Source of the DNA: Desulfosporosinus sp. | GTDB lineage: Bacteria; Bacillota; Desulfitobacteriia; Desulfitobacteriales; Desulfitobacteriaceae | Direction: 5' to 3' | Length of the DNA: 64,000 bases | Assembly (NCBI GenBank): GCA_020692355.1 | Contig: JAIMKP010000001.1 | Location: 1 to 64,000, forward strand | Shown: piece after piece, positions 28,165 through 36,825 of the stretch | Layout: every line of letters starts with the position of its first letter | How positions within the stretch are numbered: the first letter of the stretch is position 1 | Program-made: the position numbers and the translations under genes | Notes under the pieces: model-generated | What the model was told of the DNA's origin: nothing | The model's database searches: none | The model's input: only the letters and a program-made list of their open reading frames with translations

Positions 28165-29118
28165 TCAGGCCCCTTTAGCCCGTGCTGCCCGCTTGCGCGG
28201 TTTCGGCTTGAGGGAGGATTCTTTCACCCCTGGCTCCCCACCCTTCACCTCGTTCGCTTGGTTCAGCTCGCTAAGTTCGCTAAATCCGCTCACTTCGCTC
28301 TTAGCGTCAGCCACGGTTTCGCTTCCCGCCTGGTTTCTTCCTGCTGGTTTACCTTTCTTCTCTTCCGCCATCGCTAAGCTCGCCCGCAAAGCTTCCATCA
28401 AATCCAAGACCTTGCCCTGCTGTGGTTCGGATTCGATCACAAAGGTCTGTCCTTGCACTTTCTTCTCGATCATCTCGGCGAGTTGGGCCCGCACCTCATC
28501 CAGATACTTCTCCGGCTCAAAGGGTTTCGCCAGACTCTCGATCAACTGTTTCGCCATGCTTAATTCCGCTTCTGTCGGCACTACCTGATTCCAGGTACTC
28601 TCCAAGTGCCGGATTTCGTCCGGATAATACATGGTCTCCAGCACAAGTCCTTCTTCATATACCCGTAGACAGGCTAAATGCTGCTTCGAACGCAGGGTAA
28701 TGCGGGCCAAAGCCACTTTGCCGCTTTCCAGCATCGCCTGACTGAGGAGGCGATAAGCCTTTTGCGCCGTGTCTTCCGGAGATAGATAATAGGATTTTTG
28801 ATAGTAAACCGGATCGATATCGCTCAGGTTTACAAAATCCAGAATATCAATCGAGCGCTTCCTCGGCTGTTCCAACACAGCCATTTCCTCATCCGTCAAG
28901 ATCACATAATGATCCCGCTCGTATTCGTACCCCTTCACAAGATCACCCGGGCCAACCTCTACCTCACAGTGGGGGCATTTTTTGGCATAACGGATGCGGC
29001 GTTGACACGCGTTATGTAGATAATGAAACTGAAATTCCTTAGCCTCCGTCGCGGCATGGAGTTTCACCGGAACATTCACAAGTCCAAAACTTATCGAGCC
29101 CTTCCAGAGCGTATGCAT
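28165..29118 (-). CDS. ku: DNA end-binding protein Ku
   Basis: Homodimeric ring that binds double-strand ends and recruits LigD in end joining, important in spores and stationary cells. The 317-residue protein begins MHTLWKGSISFGLVNVPVKL, the canonical start, followed by the beta-barrel core (FHYLHNACQRRIRYAKKCP; VGPGDLVKGYEYERDHYV, read in parts). The tail from about 260 is low-complexity and ends in a basic stretch, KPKPRKRAARAKGA, which is likely to bind DNA. It is upstream of the polymerase gene with an AAGGAGGG ribosome site. Confidence 0.96.
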   Translation of the reverse strand: MHTLWKGSISFGLVNVPVKLHAATEAKEFQFHYLHNACQRRIRYAKKCPHCEVEVGPGDLVKGYEYERDHYVILTDEEMAVLEQPRKRSIDILDFVNLSDIDPVYYQKSYYLSPEDTAQKAYRLLSQAMLESGKVALARITLRSKQHLACLRVYEEGLVLETMYYPDEIRHLESTWNQVVPTEAELSMAKQLIESLAKPFEPEKYLDEVRAQLAEMIEKKVQGQTFVIESEPQQGKVLDLMEALRASLAMAEEKKGKPAGRNQAGSETVADAKSEVSGFSELSELNQANEVKGGEPGVKESSLKPKPRKRAARAKGA

Positions 29119-29203
29119 AAAAATCCCTCCTTAGGCTTAGTGTGCCTGGGATTTCACGAATCCATGTAACTGTCTGTCGATCAACCCGCTTCCCATATAA
29201 AGA

Positions 29204-29236
29204 AGCCCCGCACAACGACAATTGTCATGCGGGGCT
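29204..29236 (-). terminator. Terminator after the DUF3786 gene
   Basis: Perfect 9-bp stem AGCCCCGCA/TGCGGGGCT with a 15-base loop and TTCTTTATAT after it on the minus strand. It lies between the DUF3786 gene and ku. Confidence 0.65.
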
Positions 29237-29277
29237 AGACTCTGTTTTCATCCCTGCATCGCTTGAGCAAAACGAGA

Positions 29278-29883
29278 TTACCGTGTTTTCAGGCGCTTTA
29301 GCGTCGCCACCATAAAACTCGCGAGCACTGCATAGTCTTCAGCCGGTAGGATCTGAGCAGCAGAGGCGTCAAAAAGAATGTTTCCGGTGGCTGGGAATTC
29401 CTCATCTCCCGCCCAGAGCACCAACGTTACCGGGATGCGTGGAAACACTCTGAGCGTGACGGCTGCATCCCCATGCTTAACCGCTTCTCCTCCCAATGTT
29501 TGAGCAACCGTCAACAGTCGCTGCGGATCATCCCCGAACAACTGCACCAAAGGCCGGATAGCCCTGTTGGTAAACGGCCCAATATAGATGCTGCCTCCTG
29601 GAATCTCTTTATAGGAAATAAGTTTTCCCTGTCCCTCAACCTTTCCCGTCTGGGTTAAATAATGGAGGATGAGAATCTGGGCAAAGATAGGAAGCTCTCC
29701 ATCCAGACTCGGCACCGGCTCGAATTTCCCACTCGGATACTCCACTTCAAATGCCTGGCCTAAGAACTTCACCTGGAAACGGTTCTCCTTCAGAGGATAT
29801 CCTGAATTCAGAGCCATCTCCTCCAGCGAGGCCTGGGCAAACTTTTCTAAGGCCGTCTTATGGGCGGCGGTGTAATTCATCAT
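29278..29883 (-). CDS. DUF3786 domain protein
   Basis: A 201-residue soluble protein whose C-terminal half matches the DUF3786 pattern as I remember it: RIPVTLVLWAGDEEFPATGNILFD, read in parts, then LPAEDYAVLASFMV. Proteins of this family occur in anaerobes, often near corrinoid or Fe-S enzymes. No function is established. No metal-binding Cys cluster is visible, and the neighbours (Ku and an endonuclease IV-like gene) do not suggest a role. The ATG at 29883 follows a GGAGAGG site. Confidence 0.75.
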   Translation of the reverse strand: MMNYTAAHKTALEKFAQASLEEMALNSGYPLKENRFQVKFLGQAFEVEYPSGKFEPVPSLDGELPIFAQILILHYLTQTGKVEGQGKLISYKEIPGGSIYIGPFTNRAIRPLVQLFGDDPQRLLTVAQTLGGEAVKHGDAAVTLRVFPRIPVTLVLWAGDEEFPATGNILFDASAAQILPAEDYAVLASFMVATLKRLKTR

Positions 29884-30031
29884 AAACAACACCCTCTCCT
29901 CTAAAACTTTTGAGCACGGGCCACGTCGCTGGACCTCCCCATGGCTAAAACCCTGTTAAAACTTTTGACATAGAACTTACCCTTTCGGTCATGTTCCGAG
30001 CGCGAATTCCACCACTTAGTCACCTATTGCC

Positions 30032-30859
30032 TTAAAGAGCCTCGTATTCCCTTTGCAGAATCAGGGCATCCCCTTCGAGGTTCGGGCTTTCACAGATGGC
30101 CAAACCTTCCACACCGGCGCTACGCAAGGCCCGTAGTAGTTCTTTGTACTGGAGATCAGCCTCTGCCATGATAAGATGGCGCTTCTCCCCCTTGAGACCG
30201 TACTCAATCCCTGAAATATGAAAGTGGGCATTTTTCACCCAACGGTCTCCCAAAGCCTCTGCTGTTACCTCGAGGATCCGCGAAAACTCATCATAGGTGT
30301 TCATCTTGCCGTTGGTTCGGGCATGCAGGTGGCTGAAATCAATGCAAGGGAGAACCCCAGGAACGGCCTGAGCCAAGCGGATCGTCTCTTCCAGATCCCC
30401 GTATTGGCTAGGTTTCCCCGTTGTCTCCGGACGCAAAAGTACTTCAATCCCTTCCGCGTCCAACGTTTCGCGAACGTCGCTTAAGCCTGCGACGATCCGG
30501 GAAAACACAGTATCCGTATCATCATCATGATTAAATGCCGGATGGAAAACCACCGCGCGGATTCCCGCCAAATGGGCGATATGTGCCGTGTGAATCAGTC
30601 GTTCCGCGCTCGCAGCTACTTTTTCCGGTTCGCGAGAATTAAAATTGATCCAGTAAGGGCCATGGCAACTTAACGCGATCCCTTCGGCCTGCGCCGTCTC
30701 CTGGATCTTGCGCGCCTTCGCTTCTCCCATACGCACTCCTTGGACAAATTCTAACTCCAGAGCTCCTAACCCCAGCTCTTTAATCCTCCGGATGCCCCCC
30801 TCGCTCGATCGATCCGTTGAGGAGAGCGGCACTCCCGCCGTCCCAAATAACAATGGCAA
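30032..30859 (-). CDS. Endonuclease IV-like TIM-barrel protein (AP endonuclease family 2)
   Basis: 275-residue TIM barrel with the metal-site motifs of endonuclease IV: CHGPYWINFNS, VVFHPAF, LRPETTGKPSQYGD, CIDFSHLHAR, NAHFHISGIEYGLKGEKRH and AICESP. This enzyme cuts the backbone at abasic sites. Related sugar isomerases share the fold, but the ETTGK and HxHxSG patterns favour the nuclease branch. The start is a TTG (30859) with GGAGGAG nine bases upstream, and a promoter lies directly before it. It is near the Ku/LigD-type pair, so a repair function is plausible. Confidence 0.8.
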   Translation of the reverse strand: MPLLFGTAGVPLSSTDRSSEGGIRRIKELGLGALELEFVQGVRMGEAKARKIQETAQAEGIALSCHGPYWINFNSREPEKVAASAERLIHTAHIAHLAGIRAVVFHPAFNHDDDTDTVFSRIVAGLSDVRETLDAEGIEVLLRPETTGKPSQYGDLEETIRLAQAVPGVLPCIDFSHLHARTNGKMNTYDEFSRILEVTAEALGDRWVKNAHFHISGIEYGLKGEKRHLIMAEADLQYKELLRALRSAGVEGLAICESPNLEGDALILQREYEAL

Positions 30860-30889
30860 TCAGCTCAACTCCTCCAAGTATTTGGAGTC

Positions 30890-30917
30890 ATTATATCACG
30901 TTTGTCCTGGGGGACAA
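30890..30917 (-). promoter_or_regulatory. Sigma-A-type promoter for the endonuclease IV-like gene
   Basis: Minus-strand -35 TTGTCC (30912-30917), 16-base spacer and consensus -10 TATAAT (30890-30895). The -35 overlaps an 8-bp hairpin (GTTTGTCC/GGACAAAC) that may end the upstream phosphatase transcript. Confidence 0.55.
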
Positions 30918-30927
30918 ACAGCCAGTC

Positions 30928-31566
30928 CTACAACCCCCTCTGCTCGACCCCGCTATACAAGAACCCCAGGTGATTCGTCGAATTCATCAGCACGAGCCGC
31001 CATGTACCCTCATCATATTCAAAGACATTGATGCAGGTGTTGTCTTGTTTGATTTGCCAAAAATGGCTCAAATCAATGTTGAGGATATCACAGAGAATCG
31101 CCTTGTTCACAGCGTCGTGGGCGACGACGAGCACGGTTTGATCCGGATGCTGCCGAGCAATATCCAAGAAGGCTACCCGGGCCCTCTGGCGCACGTCCTC
31201 AATGCGCTCCCCGCCGGGCATCTCTACATCCGTCACACTGGTATGCCAGCGTTTCAGCAAATCCGGATAGCGCACCCGCACTTCCTCGGCCTGCAACCCT
31301 TCCCATTCCCCATGGTTGATTTCTATCAGGCGCTCCTCGATCCGCACCTCCAGCCCGTGGCGTTCAGCACACATCTGGGCTGTCCGATAGGATCGGGACA
31401 GGGGGCTGGCATACGCAGCATCCAGATGAACCCTCTCCAAGGCATCGGCAACCATTCTTCCCTGCTCCAACCCAAAAGGGCTTAACTCAGTATCGATTTG
31501 TCCCTGGTAGCGGCCCTCACGGTTCCACAGGGTTTCCCCATGCCTCACTAATATAAATCGTGTCAT
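30928..31566 (-). CDS. Histidine phosphatase family protein (phosphoglycerate mutase-like)
   Basis: 212-residue enzyme with the phospho-acceptor motif LVRHGETLWN at residues 6-15, SPLSRSYRTAQ, the acid/base segment EINHGEWEGL, and the second His in VVAHDAVNKAIL. These are the marks of the cofactor-dependent phosphoglycerate mutase/phosphatase superfamily. Members include CobC, broad phosphatases and phosphoserine phosphatases. With serA and an aminotransferase upstream on the same strand, a phosphoserine phosphatase role (completing serine synthesis) is an attractive but unproven inference. The ATG at 31566 has an AAGGAGAGG site. Confidence 0.85.
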   Translation of the reverse strand: MTRFILVRHGETLWNREGRYQGQIDTELSPFGLEQGRMVADALERVHLDAAYASPLSRSYRTAQMCAERHGLEVRIEERLIEINHGEWEGLQAEEVRVRYPDLLKRWHTSVTDVEMPGGERIEDVRQRARVAFLDIARQHPDQTVLVVAHDAVNKAILCDILNIDLSHFWQIKQDNTCINVFEYDEGTWRLVLMNSTNHLGFLYSGVEQRGL

Positions 31567-31720
31567 ATTTCCTCTCCTTCCCCAATTCTCCTTAGGCGCC
31601 CCCTGCATCCTATTCTATGACGTTACTCAGTTGGAATATCTCTGACTTAGCTCTCATAGGACTTCCCGTGTCACCCCTAGCAGGTCTCTACGGATTAGAC
31701 CCAGACTCGTTCGCAAACCC

Positions 31721-33307
31721 TTAGCTTTCAGCGAACTTAACCAAACGCGTTCCTAGAATGCCATCCAGAGCCCTGATCTTGAGAAGCGCCGCATTGGGAA
31801 TCTCCTGGTCAATGCCTAAGACCATCATGTTGGTACCAGCTTCTTCGGTACGGCCAACCTGCATCCCCGTGATGTTAATCTGGTTTTCTCCGAGGACGGT
31901 TCCGAGCTTGCCCACCATCCCAGGATGGTCAATATGTGGGGCGATTAATAGCCAGCCCTGTGGCTCAACATCCACCCGATGGCCGTCGATCATCACGATC
32001 CGCCCTTCCGCCCTGCCAAACAAAGCCCCTGTGACCCGATGCTCACGTTTGTCCGTCACCACCCGCAGGGTGATTTCATTGGCAAAGTTCTCCGTCTCTT
32101 GGCTCTTGATCTCTCTGACCTTAACCCCACGTGCCTTGGCCAGCGTCTGCGCATTAACGATGTTCACATCCTCTTGCAGGATCGGGTTGAGTACCCCGGT
32201 CAGCGCTGCCAAAGTGAGCATTTTCGTATCCACTTCCCCGATATCCCCATTGTAAAGCGCTTCGATGGTATGAATCCGGCCTTCGGCCAAATGCACGGCC
32301 AAATTTCCCATTTTCTTGACCAAATCGAGGTACGGTCGAATGAATTTGAGCACTTGCGGAGAAATCGGAGCCAAATTCACGGCCGTCGAAACAGGTTCCC
32401 CCCGGAGAGCCGTGAGGACACCTTCAGCCACATCCACCGCCACGCCCACCTGGGCTTCTTTCGTGGATGCACCTAAGTGCGGGGTGAAAATCACTTGTCC
32501 CATGGTAAAAAGTGGGTTCTCTGGGTCGACAGGCTCTTTCTCAAACACATCGATCGCGGCTCCAGCGACAATCCCTTCGTGTAGGGCTTCGATCAAGGCT
32601 TGTTCTTCAATGATCCCGCCGCGGGCGCACTGGACAATCCGGATTCCCTTTTTCATCTTGGCAAAGGCTTCGCGATTGACAAGATACTTGGTCTCTGCTG
32701 TCAAGGGGAGGTGGAAGGTCAAAAAGTCCGCACGCCGATAGATCTCATCCAGATCGGCTAATTCCACTCCTAGATCCTTGGCCCGCTCATCGCTCAAATA
32801 AGGGTCATAGGCCAAAATATTCATCTCGAAGGCCAACGCCCGCTTAGCGACCCCTGTTCCGATGCGGCCCAGGCCAATGACACCCAAAGTCTTCCCTCTC
32901 ATCTCAACGCCTACAAACTTGCTCCGTTCCCATTTTCCTTCTTTCAGCGAACGGTAGGCCTGAGGAATGTTGCGAGCCAAAGCCAGCATCAGAGCGACGG
33001 TATGTTCCGTAGCTGCCACCGTATTTCCATCCGGGGCATTGAGGACAATAACGCCTTTCTTTGTGGCCGCAGGAACATCAATATTATCGACTCCAACCCC
33101 GGCCCGCCCCACAACCTTCAAATTTACGGCTGTTTCCAGCACACCCTTGGTCACCTTGGTCTCGCTGCGAACGACTAAAGCGTCATACTCTGGAATGATA
33201 TTTAAAAGCTCCTCAGAGGTTAGATTATTTTTGACATCGACATCATGTTCCGCTCTTAGGATCTCGACTCCATGTTCGGAAACTTTATCGGTTACTAAAA
33301 TGCGCAT
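31721..33307 (-). CDS. serA: D-3-phosphoglycerate dehydrogenase
   Basis: Catalyses the first step of serine synthesis, oxidising 3-phosphoglycerate with NAD. The 528-residue long form has a substrate domain (VVRSETKVTKGVLE), the NAD fold (GVIGLGRIGTGVAKRA), the catalytic Arg in QCARGGIIEE, the catalytic His in FTPHLGASTKEAQVG, an allosteric-substrate-binding domain (about 320-450) and a C-terminal ACT domain (HIDHPGMVGKLGTVLGENQ) for serine feedback. The ATG has a GGAGGG site. The upstream aminotransferase gene ends three bases away, so both are under the T-box leader. Confidence 0.96.
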   Translation of the reverse strand: MRILVTDKVSEHGVEILRAEHDVDVKNNLTSEELLNIIPEYDALVVRSETKVTKGVLETAVNLKVVGRAGVGVDNIDVPAATKKGVIVLNAPDGNTVAATEHTVALMLALARNIPQAYRSLKEGKWERSKFVGVEMRGKTLGVIGLGRIGTGVAKRALAFEMNILAYDPYLSDERAKDLGVELADLDEIYRRADFLTFHLPLTAETKYLVNREAFAKMKKGIRIVQCARGGIIEEQALIEALHEGIVAGAAIDVFEKEPVDPENPLFTMGQVIFTPHLGASTKEAQVGVAVDVAEGVLTALRGEPVSTAVNLAPISPQVLKFIRPYLDLVKKMGNLAVHLAEGRIHTIEALYNGDIGEVDTKMLTLAALTGVLNPILQEDVNIVNAQTLAKARGVKVREIKSQETENFANEITLRVVTDKREHRVTGALFGRAEGRIVMIDGHRVDVEPQGWLLIAPHIDHPGMVGKLGTVLGENQINITGMQVGRTEEAGTNMMVLGIDQEIPNAALLKIRALDGILGTRLVKFAES

Positions 33308-33310
33308 CGT

Positions 33311-34462
33311 TTATCCCTCCATTAAAATTTCTTGTGCTGCTTTGACTGAGGCCCCTAGCTTAATCGGAAGGCCCAGCTTCGTTAAAGCCATATCCAATAT
33401 AGAAAGTGTGACTAAAACATCGGTTGCAGCTACATATCCCACATGGCCGATGCGTATTATCTTATTCTCAAGTTTTTTCTGTCCTCCGGCGAGGGTAATC
33501 CCGTAGGTTTCCCGCATCATCTTTTGGATGGCTTTCCCCTCCATCCCTTCCGGGGCGAGCACCGCTGTCACAGCCGGGGAAGCATCCTCATCGCCCGCCA
33601 GAAGCTTAAGCCCCTGGGCCTTCAGCCCGGCCCGCAGCGCATCCCGTAGTAAACAGTGCCGGGCAAACACATTCTCCAGCCCTTCTTCATCAATCATCTT
33701 TAAGGCTTCATCCAGACCGAAAATCAGGCTCACCGGAGGGGTATAGGGATTCTGTCCTTTGCCCAGGGATTTTTTGATCGCTTGGGCATCCCAGTAAAAC
33801 TTCGGCATTTTCGCCCGGCTGTGGGCTTCCCAAGCCCGTTCGTTCATGGCGACAAACCCTAGCCCTGGAGGGAGCATCAAAGCCTTCTGGGCACCGGTCA
33901 CCACCACATCGAGCCCCCAAGCATCCATCTCCAAATTTATAGCCGCCAGGGCACTCACCGCATCGACAAGGATAAGGGCGGGATGATCTCCTTTGGCCTT
34001 GACCAAAGCCTGAATATTATTGGTCACCCCGGTTGATGTTTCATTATGAGTCAGCAAAATCGCTTTGATCGCTCGCTCGCTATCGCGGGCCAGTCTTTCG
34101 GCCAGTGCCTCGGGTTGTGCTCCCTCTCCCCAAGGAAACTCCAGCTTTTCCACCTGAGCCCCGAAGCGTCCGGCAATCTCGGCAAAACGATCCCCAAACA
34201 CCCCTGTACTGACCGAGAGCACCAAATCTCCGGGCGACAACGTATTAACGATAGCGGCCTCTAATGCCCCTGTTCCGGCCGCCGGGAAGGTCAGTACATC
34301 AGACTGGGTCTTAAACACCCGCTTTAAGCCTTCCGAAATGCGTCTGAACATCTCCTCATACTGCGGGCCCCGGTGATTGATCATCGGACGATGCATGGCC
34401 TGGAGCACCCGCTCCGGCACAGCCGTCGGCCCAGGAATCATAAGATAGGGTTTTAACAACAT
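33311..34462 (-). CDS. Class V aminotransferase (serine/alanine-glyoxylate type)
   Basis: 383-residue PLP enzyme of the alanine-glyoxylate/serine-pyruvate group. Visible are MIPGPTAVPERVLQAMHRPMINHRG (read in parts), the PLP-contact segment VDAVSALAAINLEMDAWGLDVV, and the Schiff-base Lys in TGAQKALMLPPGLGF. In several Clostridia and archaea such a gene next to serA substitutes for serC, so conversion of 3-phosphohydroxypyruvate to phosphoserine is a reasonable inference. It could also interconvert serine and glyoxylate/glycine. An AAAGGAGGAG site precedes the ATG. It is the first gene after the T-box leader. Confidence 0.88.
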   Translation of the reverse strand: MLLKPYLMIPGPTAVPERVLQAMHRPMINHRGPQYEEMFRRISEGLKRVFKTQSDVLTFPAAGTGALEAAIVNTLSPGDLVLSVSTGVFGDRFAEIAGRFGAQVEKLEFPWGEGAQPEALAERLARDSERAIKAILLTHNETSTGVTNNIQALVKAKGDHPALILVDAVSALAAINLEMDAWGLDVVVTGAQKALMLPPGLGFVAMNERAWEAHSRAKMPKFYWDAQAIKKSLGKGQNPYTPPVSLIFGLDEALKMIDEEGLENVFARHCLLRDALRAGLKAQGLKLLAGDEDASPAVTAVLAPEGMEGKAIQKMMRETYGITLAGGQKKLENKIIRIGHVGYVAATDVLVTLSILDMALTKLGLPIKLGASVKAAQEILMEG

Positions 34463-34540
34463 GAAAATCTCCTCCTTTTAATCAAAAGCTTTTGTCAACG
34501 CCAACCCGTCATGGCGTACACGGGGATCCTGTTTTGGGCA

Positions 34541-34862
34541 AAAAAAATCCACCCCAACTATGGGGCGGTTTTTTTCATCCGCGGTGCCACCCAATCACAG
34601 CCCGCTCGGTAAACTAGGTAGGAATTCCCAACGCAAAACATAAAACCTCTCATCCCGAAAGGGACGAGAGGTACTCCCGCGTTGCCACCCATGTTGCCGT
34701 TAAGGCCAACTCTGATCGCTATATCGGGCGAACCCGGCCAATTCCTCATCAGCTGCTCCGGGACGGAATCTCCTGCTGGATTCACTAGCTTGCACCAACC
34801 GCCAGCTCTCTAAGAACCTCTACACTTGACTTTCCCATCAACGCATTCACCTATTCAACTTG
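34541..34862 (-). promoter_or_regulatory. T-box leader with two T-box/terminator modules (serine operon)
   Basis: tRNA-sensing leader for the aminotransferase-serA operon. Stem I hallmarks (AGAGAG, then GGTTGGTGCAAG) lie at about 34786-34811. Module 1 has T-box core GGGTGGCAACGCGGG (34676-34690), then an 11-bp terminator stem (34646-34671) and TTTTATGTTTT. Module 2 has core GGGTGGCACCGCGG (34579-34592), then a second terminator (34549-34568) followed by T7. Only about 50 bases lie between terminator 1 and core 2, too few for a second stem I. One specifier therefore seems to serve two decision points. Serine is inferred from the genes; I could not fix the specifier codon. Confidence 0.85.
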
Positions 34863-34868
34863 CCCCTA

Positions 34869-34897
34869 ATTATAAAGGCAATCTCGCCAAACGTCAA
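34869..34897 (-). promoter_or_regulatory. Strong sigma-A-type promoter for the T-box leader
   Basis: Minus-strand -35 TTGACG (34892-34897), 17-base spacer and consensus -10 TATAAT (34869-34874). Transcription would start near 34862, just before the T-box stem I. Confidence 0.85.
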
Positions 34898-35095
34898 TAC
34901 ACATTGCAAACAACATTTTTTGTACTATGACACAAGAAAACAAAAAGACTCGCGAGATCTATCCTGCAAAAATAGGAAAGGGATTCCTGAATCGGTAATT
35001 TGTTTTTTTCCGATTCCCACATATTCCTTTTCTGCCGAGTCAAACTATAAATGCACCTATCTGAATTCGAGTCAACGTTGGAAGGAGGAAAAGAT

Positions 35096-35269
35096 ATGTC
35101 AAGACGTCGTAGAAGCGTCATGTCTGAGGCCCTTAAAGAGCAAATCGCCCAACAACTCGGATTTGCCAACACCCTGCACCAAGAAGGGTTTGGAGGCGTG
35201 TCCTCACGGGACTGCGGAAATATGGTGAAGACAGCCATCCAAATGGCGGAGCGAAACATGAAGAGCTAG
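35096..35269 (+). CDS. Alpha/beta-type small acid-soluble spore protein
   Basis: 57-residue DNA-binding spore protein, the only plus-strand gene found. The sequence has the family's two helices: MSEALKEQIAQQLGFANTL and the signature GGVSSRDCGNMVKTAIQMAE. Such proteins coat spore DNA and protect it from UV and heat. A Gly-Gly/Gln-Glu GPR protease site is not obvious; the basic MSRRRRS N-terminus resembles the SspF-like subgroup. The ATG at 35096 has a near-perfect GAAGGAGG site; an upstream in-frame ATG at 35051 lacks one. I saw no clear sigma-G promoter. It converges on the NlpC/P60 gene, with stops three bases apart. Confidence 0.93.
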   Translation: MSRRRRSVMSEALKEQIAQQLGFANTLHQEGFGGVSSRDCGNMVKTAIQMAERNMKS

Positions 35270-35272
35270 AAC

Positions 35273-36031
35273 TCAGATAGCCCGTCGGCTTCCCCGGTAA
35301 GCTCTTTTCCAGTAAAGAGTGTCTAAGGATTGGATTTCAACTCTGTGACTCGTTGCCGAGATAAACTTCTGCTCCCCTAAATAAATACCCACATGACTCG
35401 CCCCGGGGCCGTTGGTACTGAAGAAAACTAAATCTCCCGGTAAAAGCTGGTTCTTGGGCAAGCCCACTCCCATGCGAAACTGCTCATAAGAGGTTCGGGG
35501 CATCTCCACCCCCGCTTTCTGGTAAACCGTTTGCACCAATGCCGAACAATCAATACCTGCTCGGCTTTCTCCCCCCCAAGCATAAGGAACTCCTCGCCAA
35601 CTAAGCGCGTGCTGAACAATCAGGGCACGCGCCTCTTCTTGCGTAGCTGCATTCGCACTCGCTTTCACCTTTACACAATCAGCCACCATAGTTGCAGCAT
35701 TGATCTTCGAGTCTTCAGGCAAATCCGTTTGGCTGTTCGTTTTTCCTTCTACAACTGGCTCACCCCGCGTCAACTGGGGTGACCCCCTCTCTGATTTCGC
35801 CAAAAATTCTGCTTTAGCCACTTCCGTAGCAGACCGTTCCTTCGCCTCAGCTAAAGGCCATCCCTCCCCCTCTTCCATTGACTCTAGACGAATGGGTTCA
35901 GAAACCAACACCTCCGCTGGCGAAGCTGAAATTCCAGGTATCGGTATGACCATGAAGCTCGTTAGTACGATGGCCGCGACACTATACGTAGGGAGCCGTA
36001 AAGGCTGAGTAATCGGTAGCGCTGCTTGCAC
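35273..36031 (-). CDS. Exported NlpC/P60 cell-wall peptidase
   Basis: 252-residue protein with an N-terminal hydrophobic segment (residues 16-36, VAAIVLTSFMVIPIPGISA) that acts as signal or anchor, a variable linker (about 40-125), and a C-terminal NlpC/P60 domain: catalytic Cys in GIDCSALVQTVY, His in ASHVGIYLG and third polar residue His in ATSHRVEIQ. Such enzymes cut D-Glu-diaminopimelate bonds in peptidoglycan. No SH3 or LysM module is visible. The start is a GTG at 36031 with GAGGAGG seven bases upstream. Being next to a spore gene hints at a sporulation or germination role, without proof. Confidence 0.88.
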   Translation of the reverse strand: MQAALPITQPLRLPTYSVAAIVLTSFMVIPIPGISASPAEVLVSEPIRLESMEEGEGWPLAEAKERSATEVAKAEFLAKSERGSPQLTRGEPVVEGKTNSQTDLPEDSKINAATMVADCVKVKASANAATQEEARALIVQHALSWRGVPYAWGGESRAGIDCSALVQTVYQKAGVEMPRTSYEQFRMGVGLPKNQLLPGDLVFFSTNGPGASHVGIYLGEQKFISATSHRVEIQSLDTLYWKRAYRGSRRAI

Positions 36032-36152
36032 AATCGATCCTCCTCACATCCGAAATACCTTTTGATGCGGTTGCATTACCTTCTTATGCCTGTTCCGCTC
36101 GCTTTAGAATACCTTGAAACGCTTCTTTGCCACCTTGAAACCGGGGTTTGTC

Positions 36153-36179
36153 CAAAACAAAAGGCAGCCGTAGCTGCCT
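36153..36179 (-). terminator. Intrinsic terminator after hsp20
   Basis: Perfect AGGCAGC/GCTGCCT stem (36162-36168/36173-36179) with a 4-base loop, followed on the minus strand by TTTTGTTTTGG. Confidence 0.8.
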
Positions 36180-36202
36180 CGCGTCGAACCTCGCACCGAC
36201 AC

Positions 36203-36631
36203 TTAATGAAAATCCACTTCAATCGTTCGGGCGGCCGGGTGATTGTCCTTCAAAAAGGACAGTTCGAGCAACCCGTTTTTATAACTCGCATGGGCTCCGT
36301 CCGTTTTAACCCGGGCTGGCAGGGAAACCGTCCGGGCAAACTGCCCGTAATAGCGTTCTGCATGTCGGGAAATCCGCCCTTCGTCCGTGGTTACACCTTT
36401 TTTAACCTCTCCCCGGATGGTCAAGACATCCTCATTAAGCTCAATATGAAGGTCTTCTTGCTGCTCAATCCCCGGGATTTCAGCGGTCACGATGACCTTA
36501 TCCTTCGTTTCCTCGACGTCGACTCGATAAAGCCATTCAGACCAATCCTCCCGTTTATTGCGCCAAAACCGATCCATCTCATTCCACACCGGTTCTAGCA
36601 TACGGAATGGATCATAAGGAATCAATGCCAT
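36203..36631 (-). CDS. Small heat shock protein (Hsp20/alpha-crystallin)
   Basis: 142-residue ATP-independent holdase. The N-terminal arm (MALIPYDPFRMLEPVWNEMD) precedes an alpha-crystallin domain from about residue 38 (YRVDVEETKDKVIVTAEIPG; LTIRGEVKKG; FARTVSLPARVKTDGAHASY, read in parts) and ends in a short C-terminal tail. The ATG at 36631 is preferred to one ten codons earlier because of its GAGGTGAGG site. It stands alone with its own terminator. No heat-shock operator was recognised. Confidence 0.92.
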   Translation of the reverse strand: MALIPYDPFRMLEPVWNEMDRFWRNKREDWSEWLYRVDVEETKDKVIVTAEIPGIEQQEDLHIELNEDVLTIRGEVKKGVTTDEGRISRHAERYYGQFARTVSLPARVKTDGAHASYKNGLLELSFLKDNHPAARTIEVDFH

Positions 36632-36825
36632 ACATACCTCACCTCGATCTGCATTTTTCATTCTCGTTCGAGACGCCTACTTCTACAAGTGGAGTAGCGT
36701 CTCCACCTGGAGCCAATATGTAGTATGGCTAGCTTTAACCCATTTATGCTTATTCCCGCGAACTTTCTCCTCAACAAACCGCAAAGTCTCTATGGCGTTC
36801 AGAAGCGCCCTTACTTTTCCGTGGG

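Noticed and set aside
34579-34690. Two complete tandem T-boxes
   Set aside because: Only about 50 bases separate the first terminator from the second T-box core, so there is no room for a second stem I with specifier loop.
34988-35026. Sigma-G promoter for the spore protein (TGAATC and CATATTC)
   Set aside because: The two boxes are 26 bases apart, too far for any sigma-G promoter, and no better pair was seen.
34894-35259. 121-codon minus-strand frame opposite the spore protein
   Set aside because: It is the antisense shadow of the spore protein gene and the T-box promoter region, with no ribosome site or protein pattern.
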